Source: Thioalkalivibrio sp. ALJ24
Lineage (GTDB): Bacteria; Pseudomonadota; Gammaproteobacteria; Ectothiorhodospirales; Ectothiorhodospiraceae
Assembly (NCBI RefSeq): GCF_000377785.1
Contig: NZ_KB898725.1
Coordinates: 245,775-309,774, forward strand
Direction of reading: 5' to 3'
DNA length: 64,000 nucleotides
A program made the translations under genes and the position numbers. Below the pieces are notes generated by a model. That model ran no database searches. It worked only from the letters and a program-made list of their open reading frames with translations, and was not told where the DNA came from. Shown piece after piece: positions 37,922-46,495 of the stretch (its first letter is position 1; every line of letters begins with the position of its first letter).

Positions 37922-39715
37922 ATGAAGAGAAAAGCCCTCGACGCCACCCACCCCAGCGCCGGCGAATCCTGGCGCCTGTTCCGCCGCATCTTCGAGTTCA
38001 TCAAACCCTACTGGCGCATGGGGATCGTGGCGATCATCTCGATGATCCTGGCCGCCGCCGGCCAGGCCGCCTTCGCCTGGATCATTCAGCCGCTGGTGGA
38101 TGGCACGTTCATCGAACAGGACCCCGATGCCCGCATCTGGGTCCCGCTGGGTCTGGTCGGGATCTTTTTCTTCTACGCATTCACCACCTTTGCCGCGCAG
38201 TACACGGTGGCCTGGGTCGGACGCAAAGTGGTCAAGGACATCCGGCAGGCGGTATTCGATCAGTATCTGCGCCTGCCGGCGGGCTTCTTTGACCGCCATT
38301 CCTCCGGTACCCTGCTGGCCAAGCTGACCTATAACGTCAATCAGATCAGTGCCGCGGCCTCCAAGGCCATCCTGATCCTGGTGAAGGACAGTTTCACCAT
38401 TCTGTTCCTGTTGATGTACATGACCTGGCTCAGTGGCTGGCTGATGCTGATCGTGTTCGGGCTGGCGCCAGCGGTGGCCCTGGTCATCAGCGGGGCCAAC
38501 AAGCGTTTTCGCAAGTTCAGCCGGCGCATGCAGCGTTCGGTAGGGGATTATGCCCAGGTTGCGGAGGACAGCATCCGCGGGCATTCGGAGGTCAAGATCT
38601 TTGGCGCCGAGGACTATGAATCCGACCGCTTTCGCAAGATCAATGACCGCCACCACCGCCAGTTCATGCGTTACAAGACGGTGGAGGCCGCCAGCCAGCC
38701 CCTGTCACAGTTCGGTGCGGTCATCGCGCTCGCGATCATCGTTTATCTCGCCACCATGGACATGGTGATGGAAACCATCACCCCCGGGGGCATGATTTCG
38801 TTCATCGCGGCCATGCTCCTGCTGCTCCCGCCGCTCAAGCGGGTGGTCAAGGTCAACTCGGAGATCCAGAAGGCGCTGGCCGCGGGCGAGAGCGTGTTCG
38901 AGGTACTGGATACCGCCCCGGAGCCGGATCACGGCGAACGCCGCCTGGAACGGGCCGAGGGACATATCGAGGTTGACCATGTCTGGTTCCGCTATCCCGA
39001 GACCGAGGAGTGGGTGCTGCGCGACATCTCGCTGGAGATCCAGCCCGGGCAGACCGTGGCCCTGGTCGGACGTTCCGGCAGCGGCAAGAGCACCCTGGCA
39101 AGCCTGGTCCCGCGCTTCTACGAACCCGAGCACGGAGAGGTACGGCTGGACGGACACCCGGTGCGCGAATACCGTCTGCGCGACCTGCGCGGGCAGATGG
39201 CGCTGGTCAGCCAGCAGGTGGTGCTGTTCAACGATACCGTGGCCAACAACATCGGCTACGGCCTGGCACGCGAACCCTCCGCCGAAGAGTTGCACGAGGC
39301 TGCACGCGCGGCCAACGCCCTGGAGTTCATCGACGACCTGCCCGACGGCTTCGACACCGTGGTGGGCGAGAACGGCGTGATGCTCTCCGGCGGGCAGCGG
39401 CAACGGCTGGCAATCGCCCGCGCCCTGCTCAAGGACGCACCCATCCTGATCCTCGACGAGGCCACCTCGGCGCTGGACTCGGAGTCCGAGCAGAAGATCC
39501 AGGACGCTCTGGAACAGCTGATGCGCGGGCGCACGACCCTGGTGATCGCGCACCGCCTGTCCACGGTGGAAGACGCCGACCGCATCCTGGTGCTGGACGA
39601 CGGCCGGGTGGTGGAATCCGGCACGCACAACGAGCTGATGGAGGCCGGCGGGCATTACGCCGCGCTGCAGAAGGGCCAGTTCGGCGAGGAAGAACAGGCC
39701 GGCCCCGAAGAATGA
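37922..39715 (+). CDS. msbA: Lipid A export ABC transporter MsbA
   Basis: A 597-residue half-transporter: six membrane helices (residues ~35-310) and a C-terminal nucleotide-binding domain. Walker A is VGRSGSGKSTLASL, the signature is MLSGGQRQRLAIARALL, and Walker B is PILILDEATSALDSES. MsbA flips lipid A-core across the inner membrane. The position next to waaA and the heptose genes supports MsbA rather than another exporter. ATG 37922 is chosen; a GTG at 37895 is in frame. It converges with waaA over 160 bases. Confidence 0.93.
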   Translation: MKRKALDATHPSAGESWRLFRRIFEFIKPYWRMGIVAIISMILAAAGQAAFAWIIQPLVDGTFIEQDPDARIWVPLGLVGIFFFYAFTTFAAQYTVAWVGRKVVKDIRQAVFDQYLRLPAGFFDRHSSGTLLAKLTYNVNQISAAASKAILILVKDSFTILFLLMYMTWLSGWLMLIVFGLAPAVALVISGANKRFRKFSRRMQRSVGDYAQVAEDSIRGHSEVKIFGAEDYESDRFRKINDRHHRQFMRYKTVEAASQPLSQFGAVIALAIIVYLATMDMVMETITPGGMISFIAAMLLLLPPLKRVVKVNSEIQKALAAGESVFEVLDTAPEPDHGERRLERAEGHIEVDHVWFRYPETEEWVLRDISLEIQPGQTVALVGRSGSGKSTLASLVPRFYEPEHGEVRLDGHPVREYRLRDLRGQMALVSQQVVLFNDTVANNIGYGLAREPSAEELHEAARAANALEFIDDLPDGFDTVVGENGVMLSGGQRQRLAIARALLKDAPILILDEATSALDSESEQKIQDALEQLMRGRTTLVIAHRLSTVEDADRILVLDDGRVVESGTHNELMEAGGHYAALQKGQFGEEEQAGPEE

Positions 39716-39773
39716 TCTTCCGGCGCTGCCCCGGCTGGCGGCGATTCCGGAAAGTCACCCCCGGACCCTGCCG

Positions 39774-39795
39774 GTTCGCGTGCGAGCACGCGAAC
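39774..39795. terminator. Inverted repeat between msbA and waaA
   Basis: A 9-bp perfect stem (39774-39782 with 39787-39795) and a 4-base loop lie between the convergent msbA and waaA genes. There is no T-run on either side. A bidirectional terminator is plausible but unproven. Confidence 0.45.
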
Positions 39796-39875
39796 CTGGC
39801 CGGTGGACGCTCTCGATCCGGCCATAACCGATCGGCCGGTTCTGTGCCAGGGAGCCGCGCGGCGCCGACGCGGAA

Positions 39876-41156
39876 TCAGCCTGCCGCCACCGTCTCCTCC
39901 AGCACATCCAGGACCCGCGCCACGGCACCGCGCCCGGAGGCCACCACGTCCTGGCCGGCTGCGGCCATGCGCCGCCCTCGTTCCGGATCCTCGAACAGTC
40001 CAGCCAGCGCTGCGCCCAGCGCGTCGCCATCGGGAACCTCGATGCGGGCCTCCACGGCATCCAGGGCGCGGGCGACGGCGGCAAAATTCGACACGTCCGG
40101 GCCGGTGAGCACCGGTCGTCCCAGGGCCGCCGGCTCCAGCAGGTTCTGTCCGCCCAGTGGCACCAGACTGCCACCGACGAAGGCCAAGTCGGCCGCCGCG
40201 AGATAGAGCCCCATCTCGCCGAGGGTATCCCCCAGCAGCACGTCGGCCTCGCGGTCCGCTCGGCCGGGCGCGTCCGCCTGCAGCGAGCGTCGCGCCACCG
40301 ACAGGCCCGCGTCCGCGGCCGCCCGCGCCACGGTATCGAAACGCTGCGGGTGACGCGGCACCCAGATCAGCCGCGCGTCCGGATGGCGCCGGCGCAAGGC
40401 GGCATGGGCCGCCAGCACGGCCTCGTCCTCGCCCTCGCGGGTACTGACCGCCGCCCACACCGGCACCTCCGCGGACCACAGGGCGGCGCGCAGTGCCGCG
40501 CCCCCCTCGGCCCCCGCAGGCGGGTCGCGATCGAATTTCAGGTTGCCGCCCACCTCGACCCGCGACGGCGGCGCGCCGAGGATGCGAAAGCGCTCCGCCG
40601 CAGCGGCATCCTGCGCGAGGATCCGCCGCGGCACGCCCAGCACCTCGCGGATCAGCGGCTGCCGGCCCTGATAACGCCGGAACGCACGATCCGAGAGCCG
40701 GCCGCTGGCCAGCACCAGGGGCACCCCGGCGCGCTCGCAGGCCGCGAACAGATGCGGCCACAGTTCGGTCTCCACGATCACCCCGCCACGCGGTCGGGCC
40801 GCCGCCACGAAGCGCCGCACGGCCCCGGGGAGATCCAGCGGCAGAAAACGGTGGTGGACGTCGTCGATGCCCGCCGCCGTGATCCGCGCCGCGCCCTCGG
40901 GCGTGGTAGTGGTCACCAGCACGGGCACTTCGGGAAAGCGCTCGCGCAGCCCCCGCACCAGCGGCAGGGCGGCCTCCACCTCGCCCACCGAGGCAGCATG
41001 CACCCACCACGCCCCCGTCGGCGGCGCGGCACCCCGGCCGAACCATTCCAGACGCCGCGCCGCCGGGACGTGGTTGCGCACGGCACGCCGCCACAGGACC
41101 GCCCCCATGACCGGCGCCAGCAGGCGTGACAGGACCGCGTAACCGGCGCGCCGCAT
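39876..41156 (-). CDS. waaA: Kdo transferase WaaA
   Basis: A 426-residue GT30-family enzyme that adds Kdo to lipid IVA. An N-terminal membrane anchor (residues ~5-22) is followed by WWVHAASVGEVEAALPLVRG, with the invariant Glu of WaaA. Further landmarks are VETELWPHLFAACERAG, LASGRLSDRAFRRY, VGGNLKFDRDPP and the C-terminal FVGGSLVPLGGQNLLEPAAL. ATG 41156 overlaps the gmhB stop by one base (TGATG), so gmhA, gmhB and waaA form one leftward unit. The open frame upstream is a shadow. Confidence 0.95.
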   Translation of the reverse strand: MRRAGYAVLSRLLAPVMGAVLWRRAVRNHVPAARRLEWFGRGAAPPTGAWWVHAASVGEVEAALPLVRGLRERFPEVPVLVTTTTPEGAARITAAGIDDVHHRFLPLDLPGAVRRFVAAARPRGGVIVETELWPHLFAACERAGVPLVLASGRLSDRAFRRYQGRQPLIREVLGVPRRILAQDAAAAERFRILGAPPSRVEVGGNLKFDRDPPAGAEGGAALRAALWSAEVPVWAAVSTREGEDEAVLAAHAALRRRHPDARLIWVPRHPQRFDTVARAAADAGLSVARRSLQADAPGRADREADVLLGDTLGEMGLYLAAADLAFVGGSLVPLGGQNLLEPAALGRPVLTGPDVSNFAAVARALDAVEARIEVPDGDALGAALAGLFEDPERGRRMAAAGQDVVASGRGAVARVLDVLEETVAAG

Positions 41157-41728
41157 CAGGAGCGTTCCGTCTCCAGCAGCGCCGCCGCCTCCAGCAGGGA
41201 ACGGATCCGGCGTGTCTGCGGATCCGCCTGCAGCGCAGCCGCCTGTTCCGCATCCGGGATCTCCGGGGCGAACAGCAGCCGCGTGCCCACCCCCGCACGG
41301 CGCGCGGCCTCCAGGTCGGAGGGGCGATCCCCCACCAGTACCGAATGCGCCAGATCCACGTTCAGCGCGTCGCGCGCCCGCAGCAGCATGCCCGGGGCGG
41401 GTTTGCGGTCCGGACAGTCGCACCGCCAGGGCTCCAGCGCATCGCGCGGATGGTGCGGACAGTGATAGACCGCATCCAGACGCCCGCCGTGTTCGGCAAA
41501 CCGTGCCCGCATCCACTGCGTCAGCCGCTCGAAGTCGTCCTCGCCGTAGTACCCGCGGCCGATCCCGGACTGGTTGGTGACCACCACCACGGGGTAGCCG
41601 GCGGCACCGGCCCGGGCCACCAGCTCGAAGATCCCGGGCATGAAATCGAAGTCTTCGGGTCGGTACACATAGGCGTGATCCACGTTGATCACGCCGTCAC
41701 GGTCGAGGAACAGCGCCGGCCGGCTCAC
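41156..41728 (-). CDS. gmhB: D-glycero-beta-D-manno-heptose 1,7-bisphosphate 7-phosphatase
   Basis: A 190-residue HAD-superfamily phosphatase of the ADP-heptose pathway. The nucleophile motif is LFLDRDGVINVDHAYVYRPE, with VVVTNQSGIGRGYYGEDDF, a Cys/His zinc loop (CPHHPRDALEPWRCDCPDRK) and VLVGDRPSDLEAA. The start GTG 41728 overlaps the gmhA stop (GTGA). It removes the 7-phosphate before adenylylation by HldE, which is encoded at the far end of this locus. Confidence 0.95.
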   Translation of the reverse strand: MSRPALFLDRDGVINVDHAYVYRPEDFDFMPGIFELVARAGAAGYPVVVVTNQSGIGRGYYGEDDFERLTQWMRARFAEHGGRLDAVYHCPHHPRDALEPWRCDCPDRKPAPGMLLRARDALNVDLAHSVLVGDRPSDLEAARRAGVGTRLLFAPEIPDAEQAAALQADPQTRRIRSLLEAAALLETERS

Positions 41729-42324
41729 GGGGCCGCGCCACCCTGCGCGCGGGCGACCAGGGCGTCTTCCACCACGGCGCACAATAGATGCCCGATGATC
41801 CCGTGCACCTCCTGCACCCGCGCGGTCGCGGCGTCCGGCACCGCCAGCAGGTGGTCCACCGTGGGGCCGGCGGGCAGCCCCCGCGCGCCGGTCAGCGCGA
41901 CCGTGGTCAGGCCCTGGCGCCCGGCTGTTTCCAGCGCGCGCAGCACATTGGGCGACTCGCCCGAGGTGGTGAAGCCGACCAGCACGTCGCCGGGGCGCCC
42001 CAGCGCCTCGACCTGCCGCGCGAATACATGCTCGTAACCGAAGTCGTTGGCGATGGCCGTCAGCACCGAGGTGTCGGTCGTCAGCGCAACCGCTGCCGCA
42101 CCCGGCCGCACCACGCGGTAACGGCACACGATCTCGGCCGCGATGTGCTGGGCATCCGCGGCACTGCCGCCGTTGCCTGCAAGCAGGATCTGGCCGCCGG
42201 CATCCAGGCTGGCCAGCCAGCGCCGCGCGACGGCCTCCACCTCCCCGAGGAATTCCGCATCCTCGGCCAGTTGTCCGAACAGCCGGCTGGCGGCCTGCAA
42301 CTCTGCTGCGATCCCTTCCTGCAC
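41725..42324 (-). CDS. gmhA: Phosphoheptose isomerase
   Basis: A 199-residue SIS-domain protein converting sedoheptulose 7-phosphate to heptose 7-phosphate, the first step to LPS heptose. Key stretches are LLAGNGGSAADAQHIAAEIV, ALTTDTSVLTAIANDFGYEH, GFTTSGESPNVLRALE and the C-terminal VQEVHGIIGHLLCAVVED. Start: GTG 42324 with GAGGAA close upstream; no ATG is available. The related DnaA-binding DiaA family looks similar, but the neighbouring gmhB and waaA favour GmhA. It is divergent from lpxL over 116 bases. Confidence 0.9.
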   Translation of the reverse strand: MQEGIAAELQAASRLFGQLAEDAEFLGEVEAVARRWLASLDAGGQILLAGNGGSAADAQHIAAEIVCRYRVVRPGAAAVALTTDTSVLTAIANDFGYEHVFARQVEALGRPGDVLVGFTTSGESPNVLRALETAGRQGLTTVALTGARGLPAGPTVDHLLAVPDAATARVQEVHGIIGHLLCAVVEDALVARAQGGAAP

Positions 42325-42395
42325 GCATTCCTCACTTTCGGGGGGCGACCCCGGAGACGGCCACCGGCGACGCCCCGTCCCGGCGGTCCCGAATG

Positions 42396-42401
42396 TACAA
42401 T
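42396..42401 (+). promoter_or_regulatory. -10-like TACAAT before lpxL
   Basis: TACAAT lies 39 bases before the lpxL ATG, preceded directly by TG. No clear -35 element is visible. It is a candidate promoter for the rightward LPS genes in the 116-base divergent gap with gmhA. Confidence 0.35.
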
Positions 42402-42440
42402 GCGCGTCATTATCTACCCGACACCCGACTTCGACCAACG

Positions 42441-43472
42441 ATGACATCGCAACGCCGCGAACGAGCCTGGCATCCGGCCAACTGGGGACAGGCCCTGGCC
42501 ATCGCCCTGCTGTGGTTGCTCGCCCGCCTGCCCTGGCGCCTGGCGATCCGCCTGGGCACCGGGCTGGGCCACCTGCTCTACTACCTGGCGCGGGACCGGC
42601 GCTACGTGGTGCGCCGCAACCTCGAGCTGTGTTTCCCGGACCTCGACCCGGAAGAACGCGAACGCTGGGTGCGCGCGAACTTCGGCTACACCGGTCGGGG
42701 GGTGGCCGAGGTGGCACTGGGCTGGTTCGGCGGACCGGCGGTGGATCGCGTGCCGTGCCGCTTCCACGGGATGGAGCACCTGGAGGCGGCGCACGAGGCC
42801 GGTGACCCGGTGATCCTGCTGTCCGGGCATTTCTCCTGCATCGAGATGGCCGGTCGGCTGTTCGGCGCGCAGGTGCCCATGGCCGCGATCTACAAGCCCA
42901 TGGACAAGAAGCCGGTACTGGAACGCGCCCTGCGGCACGGCCGCGAGCGCAAGCTGGAACGCGTGATCTCCAAGGACGACATCCGCGGGATCCTGCGCAA
43001 GCTGAAAAAGGGCGGGACCATCTGGTACGCCGGCGACCAGAACATGCGGCGCACCGAGCAGGTGTTCGCGCCGTTCTTTGGCATGCAGGCCTCCACCACC
43101 ACCGGCCTGTCGCGGCTGGCGCGCATGGGTCGGGCGCGCGTACTGCCGATGTTCTATTACGTGAACGACGCCGGCGACGGTTACGAGTTCGTGGTAGGGC
43201 CGCCGCTGGAAGACTACCCGAGCGAGGATCGCGCCCGCGACGCCGCCCGCATGAACGCGGTGCTGGAAGACGCGGTCCGGCACGCGCCGCAGCAGTACTT
43301 CTGGGCCCATCGGCGGTTCAAGACCCAGCCCGAGGATGTACCCGACCCGTACCCGGGCCTACGGACCAAGCATATCGGGCGCATGCCCTGGCAGAAGAAC
43401 AAGAAAAAGAAGGCCCTGAAGAAAAAGCGCAAGAAGGCCGCCCGCGAACAGGGCCCGGACGATGGCCCCTGA
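42441..43472 (+). CDS. Lipid A late acyltransferase (LpxL/HtrB family)
   Basis: A 343-residue LpxL/LpxM-type acyltransferase. An N-terminal membrane segment (ALAIALLWLLARLPWRLAIR) is followed by the catalytic HX4E motif in ILLSGHFSCIEMAGRL, then KKGGTIWYAGDQNMRR, and VFAPFFGMQASTTTGLSRLA. It adds a secondary acyl chain to Kdo-lipid A on the inner face of the inner membrane. The last ~30 residues are an unusual Lys-rich tail (KKKKALKKKRKKAAR). ATG 42441 fits the family; another ATG at 42393 is in frame. Its end overlaps the heptosyltransferase gene by 11 bases. Confidence 0.92.
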   Translation: MTSQRRERAWHPANWGQALAIALLWLLARLPWRLAIRLGTGLGHLLYYLARDRRYVVRRNLELCFPDLDPEERERWVRANFGYTGRGVAEVALGWFGGPAVDRVPCRFHGMEHLEAAHEAGDPVILLSGHFSCIEMAGRLFGAQVPMAAIYKPMDKKPVLERALRHGRERKLERVISKDDIRGILRKLKKGGTIWYAGDQNMRRTEQVFAPFFGMQASTTTGLSRLARMGRARVLPMFYYVNDAGDGYEFVVGPPLEDYPSEDRARDAARMNAVLEDAVRHAPQQYFWAHRRFKTQPEDVPDPYPGLRTKHIGRMPWQKNKKKKALKKKRKKAAREQGPDDGP

Positions 43473-44556
43473 GTACTCGGCCGACCGCCCGCTGATTCAG
43501 ACCCCGCCGGATGAGCTGTGCCTGCTGCGGCTGTCGGCCCTGGGTGACTGCACCCACGTCGTCCCGGTGGTGCGCAGCCTGCAGGCCGCCTGGCCGCAGA
43601 CCCGCATCACCTGGATCATCGGGCGGCTGGAACACCGGCTGCTGGAAGGACTGCCCGGGGTCGAATTCGTGGTCGTGGACAAGAATCGCGGCCGCCGCGC
43701 CTACGGCGACCTGCGCCGCGCCCTGCGCGGCCGCCGCTTTGACGTCCTGCTGCAGATGCAGGTCTCGCTGCGCGCCAGCCTGCTGGGCCTGCAGGTCCCC
43801 GCGCGTCTGCGCCTGGGCTTCGACCGCCAGCGCGCACGCGACTTCCAGTGGCTGTTCACCCGCCACCGCATCGCCCACCGCCCGCGCGAACACGTGCTCG
43901 ACGGCTTCTTCGGCTTCGCCGAGGCGCTGGGCGTGAGCGAACGCATCCTGCGCTGGGACATCCCGGTGCCGCGGGAGGCCCGGGCCTGGGCCGAACAGCA
44001 CCTGCCCGCCGACCGACCCTGGCTCGCCATCAACCCGTGTTCCAGCGCGCGCTTTCGCAACTTCCGCAACTGGGCGCCCGAACGCTACGCGGCGGTGGCC
44101 GACCACGCCGCCGAACGCCACGGCATGGGCATCGTGCTGACCGGCGGCCCCACGCAGCTCGAGCGCGAATACGGCGAGGCCATCGCCGCGCAATGCCGCC
44201 ACCCCGTCACCAACCTGGTCGGCCGGACCGACCTCAAGCAGTTGCTGGCGGTGCTCGAACGCGCGCAGGTGCTGGTCTCGCCCGACTCCGGCCCCGCCCA
44301 CATGGCCAACGCAACCGGCACCCCGGTGATCGGCCTGTACGCCGGCTCGAACCCCGACCGCACCGGCCCCTATTGCAGCCGGCAATGGGTGGTCAACCAG
44401 TACCCCGAGGCCTGCCGGGCGGCATTCGGCAAGCCGCCCGAGAACCTGCGCTGGGGCCGGCGCGTGCGCGAACCCGACGTGATGGAGCGCATCACCGTCG
44501 CTCAGGTGACCGAGCGGCTGGATGCGCTGCAGCAGGCAGCCCCGTCCGATGCGTGA
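43462..44556 (+). CDS. Glycosyltransferase family 9 (heptosyltransferase-like)
   Basis: A 364-residue GT9 protein, the family of LPS heptosyltransferases WaaC/F/Q. The N-terminal CLLRLSALGDCTHVVPVVRS carries the acceptor-side motif with the catalytic Asp. The nucleotide-sugar side is VLVSPDSGPAHMANATGTP and VIGLYAGSNPDRTGPY. It probably transfers ADP-heptose onto the inner core; WaaC, F and Q cannot be separated by eye. It overlaps lpxL upstream and the GT4 gene downstream by a few bases. Confidence 0.88.
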   Translation: MAPEYSADRPLIQTPPDELCLLRLSALGDCTHVVPVVRSLQAAWPQTRITWIIGRLEHRLLEGLPGVEFVVVDKNRGRRAYGDLRRALRGRRFDVLLQMQVSLRASLLGLQVPARLRLGFDRQRARDFQWLFTRHRIAHRPREHVLDGFFGFAEALGVSERILRWDIPVPREARAWAEQHLPADRPWLAINPCSSARFRNFRNWAPERYAAVADHAAERHGMGIVLTGGPTQLEREYGEAIAAQCRHPVTNLVGRTDLKQLLAVLERAQVLVSPDSGPAHMANATGTPVIGLYAGSNPDRTGPYCSRQWVVNQYPEACRAAFGKPPENLRWGRRVREPDVMERITVAQVTERLDALQQAAPSDA

Positions 44557-45694
44557 ACCCGGCAGCGGCCCCATTGCCCTGTTCTTCGCGACCTCCGGAC
44601 ACAGCGGGGTCGATCGCGTGGTGGCCAACCTGGTCCGGGAATTCGCAAACGTGGACCGGCCATTCGACCTGGTAGCGATCGGCGGGCACGGACCGTATAT
44701 CGACGAGCTTCCGGACAACGTCCGCCATGTCCCGCTGCGGGCTGCCCACCGCAACACGGTCCTGCCCGCGCTGATCGCTTATCTCCTGCGCCACCGCCCC
44801 CGCGCCCTGTACACCGCCAGCCACCGGCTCAATCGCGCGGCGCTGCTCGCGCGCGCACTGGCCCGACCGCGCATGCCGGTCGCGATCCGCATGGGCATGT
44901 CAGTCGCCGCCACGCTGGAGGCCCTGCCCGGGCGCAGAGCCCGGCGCCTGCAGCGCTCCATGCAACGCTGGTATCCCCGCGCGGATGCCGTGATCGCTCC
45001 GTCGGCCGGTGTCGGTGAGGACCTCCAGCGACTCGCCGGCGTGGCTCAATCGCGTCTGCACGTCATCCCCAACCCGATCGTGACCCCGGCCCTGCTGCAA
45101 CAGGCCAGCGAGGATCCCGATCACCCGTGGCTGGCGGAACACCGCGACCCGGCGGTCCCCGTGATCCTGGGCACCGGCTCTCTGGAACCGCGAAAGGATT
45201 TCGCCACCCTGCTGCGCGCCTTCGCGCGCCTTCGGACACAACGCCCGGCCCGTCTGGTCATCCTCGGTGAAGGCCGCGAACGTCCGACCCTGGAAGGGCT
45301 GGCACGCGAACTCGACATCATGGACGACCTGTGCCTGCCCGGCTTTCAGGGCAACCCCTACGCCTGGATGGCCCGCGCCGATGCCTTCGCCCTGACCTCG
45401 CGACGCGAAGGCTCCGGAGCCGTGCTGGTGGAGGCCCTCGCCTGCGGCACCCCGGCCGTTACCACGGATTGCCCCACCGGCCCGGCCGACATCCTCGGCC
45501 ATGGCCAACACGGCCCGGTCGTGCCCGTGGGCGACGACGCGGCCCTCGCCGATGCACTGCAGCAGCTGCTGGACAGCCCCCCCTCGGCGGACACCCTGCG
45601 ACAGGCCACCGCCCCGTTCGATGCCACCCGCTCCGCCCGCGCGTATCTGGCCGCACTCGACCTCGCTCACCCGCCGGCATCCTCCGACCACTGA
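44549..45694 (+). CDS. Glycosyltransferase family 4 (first of three related genes)
   Basis: A 381-residue GT-B glycosyltransferase. The N-terminal half binds the acceptor (FFATSGHSGVDRVVANLVRE). The C-terminal half has the GT4 donor site: SLEPRKDFATLLRAFARLRT and REGSGAVLVEALACGTPAV with the conserved Glu. It closely resembles the genes at 48255 and 56279, suggesting duplication within the locus. Donor and acceptor are unknown; a core or O-chain hexose is likely. ATG 44549 overlaps the GT9 stop by eight bases. Confidence 0.88.
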   Translation: MREPGSGPIALFFATSGHSGVDRVVANLVREFANVDRPFDLVAIGGHGPYIDELPDNVRHVPLRAAHRNTVLPALIAYLLRHRPRALYTASHRLNRAALLARALARPRMPVAIRMGMSVAATLEALPGRRARRLQRSMQRWYPRADAVIAPSAGVGEDLQRLAGVAQSRLHVIPNPIVTPALLQQASEDPDHPWLAEHRDPAVPVILGTGSLEPRKDFATLLRAFARLRTQRPARLVILGEGRERPTLEGLARELDIMDDLCLPGFQGNPYAWMARADAFALTSRREGSGAVLVEALACGTPAVTTDCPTGPADILGHGQHGPVVPVGDDAALADALQQLLDSPPSADTLRQATAPFDATRSARAYLAALDLAHPPASSDH

Positions 45695-45724
45695 TTGGTC
45701 GCGTTCCCGCGCCTGTGATCTAAT
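45695..45724 (+). promoter_or_regulatory. Putative promoter for the sulfotransferase run
   Basis: TTGGTC (-35, 45695-45700) and TCTAAT (-10, 45719-45724) are 18 bases apart and lie 34 bases before the GTG of the first sulfotransferase gene. The -10 matches five of six consensus bases, the -35 only three. Confidence 0.4.
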
Positions 45725-45758
45725 CCACCCAGCCAGTCGCCCGACAAGGCCCGTCATC

Positions 45759-46493
45759 GTGATCATCTCGCACCGCAATCGCTTCATCTTCATCAAGACG
45801 CGCAAGACCGCCGGCTCCAGCCTGGAAGTCGGGCTTTCGCGCGCCTGCGGGCCCGAGGACATCATCACGCCCCTGAGTGCCAATCGCGGAGAGGAAGAGC
45901 TGCGCCGGGCCGAAGGTGGCCAAGGGCCCTCCAACCACCACAAACGGCTGCTGGAACACCGTGGCTGGAAGGAATGGCGCCGGTTGCTGCTGCGCGGGCA
46001 GCGTGCCGAATACGGCGAGCACTCAACCGCCCGGGAGATCCGTGCACTCGTCGGGCCCGAGACCTGGCGGACCTGTTTCCGCTTCACCATCGAGCGCAAC
46101 CCCTGGGACCGGGCCCTGTCGCGCTACTGGTGGCAGAAACATCGCTGGGAAGAGAAGGGGCGAGCTGACTTCCCGAGCGTTAGCGAATACCTCGCCTGGC
46201 TGGAGGAAAACAAGCCGCACTGGCTCAGCAACTGGGATCATTACACCATCGATGACGAGATCGCCGTGGACCGGGTCCTGCGCTACGAAAACCTGAATGC
46301 CGAATTGTCGGAACTGCAGCAGGAACTGGGCCTGGATGCCGACATTCGGCTGCCCGAGCAGCGGGCCAAGGGCGGCTTTCGCCAGGGGCGACAGGACTAC
46401 CGCGAGATCCTGACCGATACCGACCGGGCGATCATCGACCGCGTCTGCCGGCGCGAGATCGACGCCTTCGGCTACCGCTTCGAGGACGGCTGA
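45759..46493 (+). CDS. Sulfotransferase family 2 protein (paralogue A)
   Basis: A 244-residue protein of the Sulfotransfer_2 type. The N-terminal RFIFIKTRKTAGSSLEVGLS contains the PAPS 5'-phosphosulfate loop (Lys16), and FRFTIERNPWDRALSRYWW matches the 3'-phosphate motif (Arg113, Ser121). It would move sulfate from PAPS to a sugar hydroxyl; the acceptor is unknown. GTG 45759 has AAGG nine bases before it. The C-terminal half closely resembles the protein at 49568 (DFPSVSEYL, NKPxWxSNW, LPEQxAKGGFR), so the two are recent paralogues. It has no membrane segment or signal, so it acts in the cytoplasm. Confidence 0.85.
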   Translation: MIISHRNRFIFIKTRKTAGSSLEVGLSRACGPEDIITPLSANRGEEELRRAEGGQGPSNHHKRLLEHRGWKEWRRLLLRGQRAEYGEHSTAREIRALVGPETWRTCFRFTIERNPWDRALSRYWWQKHRWEEKGRADFPSVSEYLAWLEENKPHWLSNWDHYTIDDEIAVDRVLRYENLNAELSELQQELGLDADIRLPEQRAKGGFRQGRQDYREILTDTDRAIIDRVCRREIDAFGYRFEDG

Positions 46494-46495
46494 AC

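Noticed and set aside
42324-42324. GmhA candidate considered as DiaA (DnaA-binding SIS protein)
   Set aside because: The gene is coupled to gmhB and waaA, which favours the heptose isomerase.
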